Shown: piece by piece, positions 55,360 through 64,000 of the stretch
Layout of the letters: each line of letters opens with the position of its first letter
How positions within the stretch are numbered: position 1 is the first letter of the stretch
Source: Ascidia mentula
Taxonomy: Eukaryota > Chordata > Ascidiacea > Phlebobranchia > Ascidiidae
DNA length: 64,000 nucleotides
Assembly: GCA_947561715.1 (NCBI GenBank)
Contig: OX387199.1
Location: forward strand, 12,157,001 to 12,221,000
Reading direction: 5' to 3'
Notes under the pieces: generated by a model
Databases searched by the model: none
What the model saw: the letters and a program-made list of their open reading frames with translations, nothing else
What the model was told of the DNA's origin: nothing
Program-made: the position numbers and the translations under genes

Positions 55360-57157
55360 TTGCGGTTGCACAACGTATGTAACTATGCGATTTCAGCACT
55401 TGTCCATTTTGCAGTATATGACTTTTCGACAAAAAATAGTTTTTTTTCTGTACAAGCTTTATTATACAGTGGAAAAGGCTGATACTCCAGTATTGCGTTT
55501 GCGGTTGCACAATGTATGTAACTATGCGATTTCAGCACTTGTCCATTTTGCAGTATATGACTTTTCGATAAAAAATATTTTTTTTCAGTACAAGCTTTAT
55601 TATACAGTGGAAAACGCTGATACTCCAGTAATGAGTTTGCGGTTGCACAACGTATGTAACTATGCTATTTCAGCACTTGTCCATCTTGCAGTATATGACT
55701 TTTCGATAAAAAATATTTTTTTTCATTACAAGCTTTATCATACAGTGGAAAACGCTGGTACTCCAGTATTGCTTTTGCGGTTGCACAACGTATGTAACTA
55801 TGCGATTTCAGCACTTGTCCATTTAGCAGTATATGACTTTTCGATAAAAAATATTTTTTTTCAGTACAAGCTTTATTATACAGTGGAAAACGCTGATACT
55901 CCAGTATTGCGTTTGCGGTTGCACAACGTATGTAACTATGCGATTTCAGCACTTGTCCATTTTGCAGTATATGACTTTTCGATAAAAAATATTTTTTTTC
56001 AGTACAAGCTTTATTATACAGTGGAAAACGCTGATACTCCAGTATTGCGTTTGCGGTTGCACAACGTATGTAACTATGCGCTTTCAGCACTTGTCCATTT
56101 TGCAGTATATGACTTTTCGATAAAAAATATGTTTTTTTCAGTACAAGCTTTATTATACAGTGGAAAACGCTGATACTCCAGTATTGCGTTTGCGGTTGCA
56201 CAACGTATGTAACTATGCGCTTTCAGCACTTGTCCATTTTGCAGTATATGACTTTTCGATAAAAAATATTTTTTTTCAGTACAAGCTTTATTATACAGTG
56301 GAAAACGCTGATACTCCAGTACTGAGTTTGCGGTTGCACAACGTATGTAATCATGCGATTTCAGCACTTGTCCATTTTGCAGTATATGACTTTTCGATAA
56401 AAAATATTTTTTTTCAGTACAAGCTTTATTATACATTGGAAAACGCTGATACTCCAGTACTGAGTTTGCGGTTGCACAACGTATGTAACCATGCGATTTC
56501 AGCACTTGTCCATTTTGCAGTATACGACTTTTCGGTAAAAAATATTTTTTTTCAGTACAAGCTTTATTATACAGTGGAAAACGCTGATACTCCAGTACTG
56601 AGTTTGCGGTTGCACAACGTATGTAACTGTGCGCTTTCAGCACTTGTCCATTTTGCAGTATATGACTTTTCGATAAAAAATATTTTTTTTTAGTACAAGC
56701 TTTATTATACCGTGGAAAACGCTGATACTCCAGTACTGAGTTTGCGGTTGCACAACGTATGTAACTATGCGATTTCAGCACTTGTCCATTTTGCAGTATA
56801 TGAATTTTCGATAAAAAATATTTTTTGTCAGTACAAGCTTTATTATACAGTGGAAAACGCTGATACTCCAGTACTGAGTTTGCGGTTGCACAACGTATGT
56901 AACTATGCGCTTTCAGCACTTGTCCATTTTGCAGTATATGACTTTTCGATAAAAAATATGTTTTTTTCAGTACAAGCTTTATTATACAGTGGAAAACGCT
57001 GATACTCCAGTATTGCGTTTGCGGTTGCACAACGTATGTAACTATGCGATTTCAGCACTTGTCCATTTTGCAGTATATGACTTTTCGACAAAAAATAGTT
57101 TTTTTTCTGTACAAGCTTTATTATACAGTGGAAAACGCTGATACTCCAGTATTGCGT
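55360..57157 (+). repeat. 13-monomer higher-order unit a (1,798 bp)
   Basis: Order: T, plain with aatgtatg, P-like with tttatcatac, catttagcag type, plain, X, plain, cattgg type with aatcatgcg, cttttcggt type, aactgtgcg type with T9-agtac, gtatatgaatttt type, X, T-like. Four members are 139 bp, giving 13 x 138 + 4. No difference was noticed from the copy at 58954-60751. Confidence 0.92.
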
Positions 57158-58953
57158 TTGCGGTTGCACAACGTATGTAACTATGCGATTTCAGCACTTG
57201 TCCATTTTGCAGTATATGACTTTTCGACAAAAAATAGTTTTTTTTCTGTACAAGCTTTATTATACAGTGGAAAAGGCTGATACTCCAGTATTGCGTTTGC
57301 GGTTGCACAATGTATGTAACTATGCGATTTCAGCACTTGTCCATTTTGCAGTATATGACTTTTCGATAAAAAATATTTTTTTTCAGTACAAGCTTTATTA
57401 TACAGTGGAAAACGCTGATACTCCAGTAATGAGTTTGCGGTTGCACAACGTATGTAACTATGCTATTTCAGCACTTGTCCATCTTGCAGTATATGACTTT
57501 TCGATAAAAAATATTTTTTTTCATTACAAGCTTTATCATACAGTGGAAAACGCTGGTACTCCAGTATTGCTTTTGCGGTTGCACAACGTATGTAACTATG
57601 CGATTTCAGCACTTGTCCATTTAGCAGTATATGACTTTTCGATAAAAAATATTTTTTTTCAGTACAAGCTTTATTATACAGTGGAAAACGCTGATACTCC
57701 AGTATTGCGTTTGCGGTTGCACAACGTATGTAACTATGCGATTTCAGCACTTGTCCATTTTGCAGTATATGACTTTTCGATAAAAAATATTTTTTTTCAG
57801 TACAAGCTTTATTATACAGTGGAAAACGCTGATACTCCAGTATTGCGTTTGCGGTTGCACAACGTATGTAACTATGCGCTTTCAGCACTTGTCCATTTTG
57901 CAGTATATGACTTTTCGATAAAAAATATGTTTTTTTCAGTACAAGCTTTATTATACAGTGGAAAACGCTGATACTCCAGTATTGCGTTTGCGGTTGCACA
58001 ACGTATGTAACTATGCGCTTTCAGCACTTGTCCATTTTGCAGTATATGACTTTTCGATAAAAAATATTTTTTTTCAGTACAAGCTTTATTATACAGTGGA
58101 AAACGCTGATACTCCAGTACTGAGTTTGCGGTTGCACAACGTATGTAATCATGCGATTTCAGCACTTGTCCATTTTGCAGTATATGACTTTTCGATAAAA
58201 AATATTTTTTTTCAGTACAAGCTTTATTATACATTGGAAAACGCTGATACTCCAGTACTGAGTTTGCGGTTGCACAACGTATGTAACCATGCGATTTCAG
58301 CACTTGTCCATTTTGCAGTATACGACTTTTCGGTAAAAAATATTTTTTTTCAGTACAAGCTTTATTATACAGTGGAAAACGCTGATACTCCAGTACTGAG
58401 TTTGCGGTTGCACAACGTATGTAACTGTGCGCTTTCAGCACTTGTCCATTTTGCAGTATATGACTTTTCGATAAAAAATATTTTTTTTTAGTACAAGCTT
58501 TATTATACCGTGGAAAACGCTGATACTCCAGTACTGAGTTTGCGGTTGCACAACGTATGTAACTATGCGATTTCAGCACTTGTCCATTTTGCAGTATATG
58601 AATTTTCGATAAAAAATATTTTTTGTCAGTACAAGCTTTATTATACAGTGGAAAACGCTGATACTCCAGTACTGAGTTTGCGGTTGCACAACGTATGTAA
58701 CTATGCGCTTTCAGCACTTGTTCATTTTGCAGTATATGACTTTTCGATAAAAAATATTTTTTTTCAGTACAAGCTTTATTATACAGTGGAAAACGCTGAT
58801 ACCCCAGTACTGAGTTTGCGGTTGCACAACGTATGTAACCATGCGATTTCAGCACTTGTCCATTTTGCAGTATACGACTTTTCGGTAAAAAATATTTTAT
58901 TTCAGTACAAGCTTTATTATACAGTGGAAAACGCTGGTACTCCAGCATTGCTT
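57158..58953 (+). repeat. 13-monomer higher-order unit b (1,796 bp)
   Basis: The first eleven members match unit a. The last two are a plain monomer with the private change cttgttcat near 58720 and a G-type monomer with aaccatgcg near 58830, instead of X and T-like. Only two members are 139 bp, which accounts for the 2-bp shorter period. Confidence 0.9.
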
Positions 58954-60751
58954 TTGCGGTTGCACAACGTATGTAACTATGCGATTTCAGCACTTGTCCA
59001 TTTTGCAGTATATGACTTTTCGACAAAAAATAGTTTTTTTTCTGTACAAGCTTTATTATACAGTGGAAAAGGCTGATACTCCAGTATTGCGTTTGCGGTT
59101 GCACAATGTATGTAACTATGCGATTTCAGCACTTGTCCATTTTGCAGTATATGACTTTTCGATAAAAAATATTTTTTTTCAGTACAAGCTTTATTATACA
59201 GTGGAAAACGCTGATACTCCAGTAATGAGTTTGCGGTTGCACAACGTATGTAACTATGCTATTTCAGCACTTGTCCATCTTGCAGTATATGACTTTTCGA
59301 TAAAAAATATTTTTTTTCATTACAAGCTTTATCATACAGTGGAAAACGCTGGTACTCCAGTATTGCTTTTGCGGTTGCACAACGTATGTAACTATGCGAT
59401 TTCAGCACTTGTCCATTTAGCAGTATATGACTTTTCGATAAAAAATATTTTTTTTCAGTACAAGCTTTATTATACAGTGGAAAACGCTGATACTCCAGTA
59501 TTGCGTTTGCGGTTGCACAACGTATGTAACTATGCGATTTCAGCACTTGTCCATTTTGCAGTATATGACTTTTCGATAAAAAATATTTTTTTTCAGTACA
59601 AGCTTTATTATACAGTGGAAAACGCTGATACTCCAGTATTGCGTTTGCGGTTGCACAACGTATGTAACTATGCGCTTTCAGCACTTGTCCATTTTGCAGT
59701 ATATGACTTTTCGATAAAAAATATGTTTTTTTCAGTACAAGCTTTATTATACAGTGGAAAACGCTGATACTCCAGTATTGCGTTTGCGGTTGCACAACGT
59801 ATGTAACTATGCGCTTTCAGCACTTGTCCATTTTGCAGTATATGACTTTTCGATAAAAAATATTTTTTTTCAGTACAAGCTTTATTATACAGTGGAAAAC
59901 GCTGATACTCCAGTACTGAGTTTGCGGTTGCACAACGTATGTAATCATGCGATTTCAGCACTTGTCCATTTTGCAGTATATGACTTTTCGATAAAAAATA
60001 TTTTTTTTCAGTACAAGCTTTATTATACATTGGAAAACGCTGATACTCCAGTACTGAGTTTGCGGTTGCACAACGTATGTAACCATGCGATTTCAGCACT
60101 TGTCCATTTTGCAGTATACGACTTTTCGGTAAAAAATATTTTTTTTCAGTACAAGCTTTATTATACAGTGGAAAACGCTGATACTCCAGTACTGAGTTTG
60201 CGGTTGCACAACGTATGTAACTGTGCGCTTTCAGCACTTGTCCATTTTGCAGTATATGACTTTTCGATAAAAAATATTTTTTTTTAGTACAAGCTTTATT
60301 ATACCGTGGAAAACGCTGATACTCCAGTACTGAGTTTGCGGTTGCACAACGTATGTAACTATGCGATTTCAGCACTTGTCCATTTTGCAGTATATGAATT
60401 TTCGATAAAAAATATTTTTTGTCAGTACAAGCTTTATTATACAGTGGAAAACGCTGATACTCCAGTACTGAGTTTGCGGTTGCACAACGTATGTAACTAT
60501 GCGCTTTCAGCACTTGTCCATTTTGCAGTATATGACTTTTCGATAAAAAATATGTTTTTTTCAGTACAAGCTTTATTATACAGTGGAAAACGCTGATACT
60601 CCAGTATTGCGTTTGCGGTTGCACAACGTATGTAACTATGCGATTTCAGCACTTGTCCATTTTGCAGTATATGACTTTTCGACAAAAAATAGTTTTTTTT
60701 CTGTACAAGCTTTATTATACAGTGGAAAACGCTGATACTCCAGTATTGCGT
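58954..60751 (+). repeat. 13-monomer higher-order unit a, second copy (1,798 bp)
   Basis: Same order and length as 55360-57157, from which it is shifted by 3,594 bp. The alternation a, b, a, then a b-like unit shows that the larger repeating period is a 26-monomer pair of about 3.6 kb. Confidence 0.92.
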
Positions 60752-62424
60752 TTGCGGTTGCACAACGTATGTAACTATGCGATTTCAGCACTTGTCCATT
60801 TTGCAGTATATGACTTTTCGACAAAAAATAGTTTTTTTTCTGTACAAGCTTTATTATACAGTGGAAAAGGCTGATACTCCAGTATTGCGTTTGCGGTTGC
60901 ACAATGTATGTAACTATGCGATTTCAGCACTTGTCCATTTTGCAGTATATGACTTTTCGATAAAAAATATTTTTTTTCAGTACAAGCTTTATTATACAGT
61001 GGAAAACGCTGATACTCCAGTAATGAGTTTGCGGTTGCACAACGTATGTAACTATGCTATTTCAGCACTTGTCCATCTTGCAGTATATGACTTTTCGATA
61101 AAAAATATTTTTTTTCATTACAAGCTTTATCATACAGTGGAAAACGCTGGTACTCCAGTATTGCTTTTGCGGTTGCACAACGTATGTAACTATGCGATTT
61201 CAGCACTTGTCCATTTAGCAGTATATGACTTTTCGATAAAAAATATTTTTTTTCAGTACAAGCTTTATTATACAGTGGAAAACGCTGATACTCCAGTATT
61301 GCGTTTGCGGTTGCACAACGTATGTAACTATGCGATTTCAGCACTTGTCCATTTTGCAGTATATGACTTTTCGATAAAAAATATTTTTTTTCAGTACAAG
61401 CTTTATTATACAGTGGAAAACGCTGATACTCCAGTATTGCGTTTGCGGTTGCACAACGTATGTAACTATGCGCTTTCAGCACTTGTCCATTTTGCAGTAT
61501 ATGACTTTTCGATAAAAAATATGTTTTTTTCAGTACAAGCTTTATTATACAGTGGAAAACGCTGATACTCCAGTATTGCGTTTGCGGTTGCACAACGTAT
61601 GTAACTATGCGCTTTCAGCACTTGTCCATTTTGCAGTATATGACTTTTCGATAAAAAATATTTTTTTTCAGTACAAGCTTTATTATACAGTGGAAAACGC
61701 TGATACTCCAGTACTGAGTTTGCGGTTGCACAACGTATGTAATCATGCGATTTCAGCACTTGTCCATTTTGCAGTATATGACTTTTCGATAAAAAATATT
61801 TTTTTTCAGTACAAGCTTTATTATACATTGGAAAACGCTGATACTCCAGTACTGAGTTTGCGGTTGCACAACGTATGTAACCATGCGATTTCAGCACTTG
61901 TCCATTTTGCAGTATACGACTTTTCGGTAAAAAATATTTTTTTTCAGTACAAGCTTTATTATACAGTGGAAAACGCTGATACTCCAGTACTGAGTTTGCG
62001 GTTGCACAACGTATGTAACTGTGCGCTTTCAGCACTTGTCCATTTTGCAGTATATGACTTTTCGATAAAAAATATTTTTTTTTAGTACAAGCTTTATTAT
62101 ACCGTGGAAAACGCTGATACTCCAGTACTGAGTTTGCGGTTGCACAACGTATGTAACTATGCGATTTCAGCACTTGTCCATTTTGCAGTATATGAATTTT
62201 CGATAAAAAATATTTTTTGTCAGTACAAGCTTTATTATACAGTGGAAAACGCTGATACTCCAGTACTGAGTTTGCGGTTGCACAACGTATGTAACTATGC
62301 GATTTCAGCACTTGTCCATTTTGAAGTATACGACTTTTCGGTAAAAAATATATTTTATTCTGTACAAGCTTTATTATACGGTGGAAAACGCTGATACTCC
62401 AGTATTGCGTTTGCGGTTGCACAA
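60752..62424 (+). repeat. 13-monomer higher-order unit, fourth copy, replaced at its end
   Basis: The first eleven members follow the same order; the twelfth is a Y monomer with the private change ctgtac near 62360, and K follows. From 62425 the array returns to the K, plain, H, AAACTT type, S, P, F order of the 9-monomer family. Confidence 0.88.
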
Positions 62425-64000
62425 CGTATGTAACTATGCGCTTTCAGCACTTGTCCATTTTGCAGTATATGACTTTTCGATAAAAAATATTTTTTTTAAG
62501 TACAAGCTTTATTATACATCGGAAAACGCTGATACTCCAGTACTGAGTTTGCGGTTGCACAACGTATGTAACTATGCGCTTTCAGCACTTGTCCATTTTG
62601 CAGTATATGACTTTTCGATAAAAAATATTTTTTTTCAGTACAAGCTTTATTATACAGTGGAAAACGCTGATACCCCAGTACTGAGTTTGCGGTTGCACAA
62701 CGTATGTAACCATGCGATTTCAGCACTTGTCCATTTTGCAGTACACGACTATTCGGTAAAAAATATTTTTTTTCAGTACAAGCTTTGTTATACAGTGGAA
62801 AACGCTGATACTCCAGTTTTGCGTTTGCGGTTGCACAACGTATGTAACTATGCGCTTTCAGCACTTGTCCATTTTGCAGTATATGACTTTTCGATAAAAA
62901 ATATTTTTTTTCAGTACAAACTTTATTATACAGTGGAAAACGCTGATACTCCAGTACTGAGTTTGCGGTTGCACAACGTATGTAACCATGCGATTTCAGC
63001 ACTTGTCCATTTTTCAGTATATGACTTTTCGATAAAAAATATTTTTTTTCAGTACAAGCTTTATTATACAGTGGAAAACGCTGATACTCCAGTAATGAGT
63101 TTGCGGTTGCACAACGTATGTAACTATGCGATTTCAGCACTTGTCCATCTTGCAGTATATGACTTTTCGATAAAAAATATTTTTTTTCATTACAAGCTTT
63201 ATTATACAGTGGAAAACGCTGGTACTCCAGTATTGCTTTTGCGGTTGCACAACGTATTTAACTATGCGATTTCAGCACTTGTCCATTTTGCAGTATATGT
63301 CTTTTCGATAAAAAATATTTTTTTTCAGTACAAGCTTTATTATACAGTGGAAAACGCTGATACTCCAGTATTGCGTTTGCGGTTGCACAACGTATGTAAC
63401 TATGCGCTTTCAGCACTTGTCCATTTTGCAGTATATGACTTTTCGATAAAAAATATTTTTTTTCAGTACAAGCTTTATTATACAGTGGAAAACGCTGATA
63501 CTCCAGTACTGAGTTTGCGGTTGCACAACGTATTTAACTATGCGCTTTCAGCACTTGTCCATTTTGCAGTATATGACTTTTCGATAAAAAATATTTTTTT
63601 TCAGTACAAGCTTTATTATACAGTGGAAAACGCTGATACCCCAGTACTGAGTTTGCGGTTGCACAACGTATGTAACCATGCGATTTCAGCACTTGTCCAT
63701 TTTGCAGTACACGACTATTCGGTAAAAAATATTTTTTTTCAGTACAAGCTTTGTTATACAGTGGAAAATGCTGATACTCCAGTTTTGCGTTTGCGGTTGC
63801 ACAACGTATGTAACTATGCGCTTTCAGCACTTGTCCATTTTGCAGTATATGACTTTTCGATAAAAAATATTTTTTTTCAGTACAAGCTTTATTATACAGT
63901 GGAAAACGCTGATACTCCAGTACTGAGTTTGCGGTTGCACAACGTATGTAACTATGCGATTTCAGCACTTGTCCATTTTGCAGTATACGACTTTTCGGTA
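62425..64000 (+). repeat. K-H-S-P-F series continuing out of the window
   Basis: Order: K, plain, H, AAACTT type, S, P, F, plain, N, H, plain, then a partial monomer at 63929-64000. The final bases (gtatacgacttttcggta) fit the start of the G class, as in other copies of this series, so a T monomer would be expected soon after the window ends. Confidence 0.85.

Larger units (their letters stand above)
1..64000 (+). repeat. 138-bp satellite array, about 463 monomers, fills the window
   Basis: A 138-bp unit recurs head to tail from the first to the last base, always in the same orientation. The phase mark TTGCGGTTGCACAACGTATG falls at 1, 139, 277, 415 and so on, and the last monomer begins at 63929. 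From 1 to 63928 there are 463 complete units with a net excess of 34 bp over 463 x 138. This matches my count of about 42 units of 139 bp and 8 of 137 bp. Copies differ by a limited set of recurrent base changes shared by classes of monomers, the usual mark of a satellite with higher-order structure. No unique DNA, mobile element or gene interrupts it, so every stretch lacking a gene holds this repeat. The family is not one I recognise. A centromeric or heterochromatic location is inferred from size and homogeneity, not shown. Confidence 0.98.

Noticed and set aside
1-64000. Long open reading frames on both strands as real protein genes
   Set aside because: The period is a multiple of three, frames open on opposite strands overlap the same DNA, starts lie at arbitrary GTG or ATG triplets, +1 and -1 monomers break frames freely, and base changes show no silent-site bias.
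1-64000. CRISPR array (regular repeats)
   Set aside because: There are no short conserved repeats separated by unique spacers. The whole 138-bp unit is repeated, with only class variation.
1-64000. Transposable element or viral fossil inside the array
   Set aside because: No break in the 138-bp register and no foreign sequence was seen. The length account closes without any insertion.

Overview
The whole window is one uninterrupted, head-to-tail satellite DNA array. The monomer is 138 bp, about 35.5% G+C, and every copy lies in the same orientation. My hand tally gives 463 complete monomers plus a final 72-bp partial one (63929-64000). I see no unique sequence, gene, RNA gene, transposon insertion or inverted segment, and both window ends fall inside the array, so its true borders are outside. 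This points to a eukaryotic nuclear genome and a centromeric, pericentromeric or other heterochromatic block. I do not recognise the monomer and cannot name the organism. CpG is not depleted in the consensus (6 observed against about 4.4 expected), which suits an invertebrate or other lightly methylated genome better than a vertebrate.

Each monomer contains a palindromic A/T tract (six A, TA, eight T), usually a HindIII site (AAGCTT), and diagnostic base changes that define recurring monomer classes. All length variation I found lies in the A/T tract: about 42 monomers are 139 bp and about 8 are 137 bp. The net surplus of 34 bp is exactly what the window length requires. Below I use class names: T (tag plus T-run, ctgtac), Y (tatattttattcag) and X (tatgtttttttcag), all 139 bp; K (aagtac, tacatcgg); H (cacgactattcgg); S (catttttcag); P (catcttgcag, cattac); F (gtatttaac, gtatatgtc); N (gtatttaac, gcgctttcag); G (tattttatttcag, ccagcattg).

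Layout: the left part (about 1-25 kb) is a mosaic with a 6-monomer tandem repeat (828 bp) and a recent segmental duplication (about 1.09-9.83 kb against about 17.24-24.74 kb) whose copies differ by one 9-monomer indel and a few point changes. The middle (about 24-55 kb) has nested tandem duplications of 12, 15, 18 and 9 monomers, including a 6.5-kb block copied 10,492 bp downstream. The right end (55.36-62.4 kb) is the most regular: four successive 13-monomer higher-order units of about 1.8 kb, arranged as a repeated two-unit (about 3.6 kb) period.

There is no gene set to describe. The very long open frames on both strands (up to 6.6 kb) are by-products of a period divisible by three. Base changes between copies show no sign of protein-level selection, so no CDS is called.
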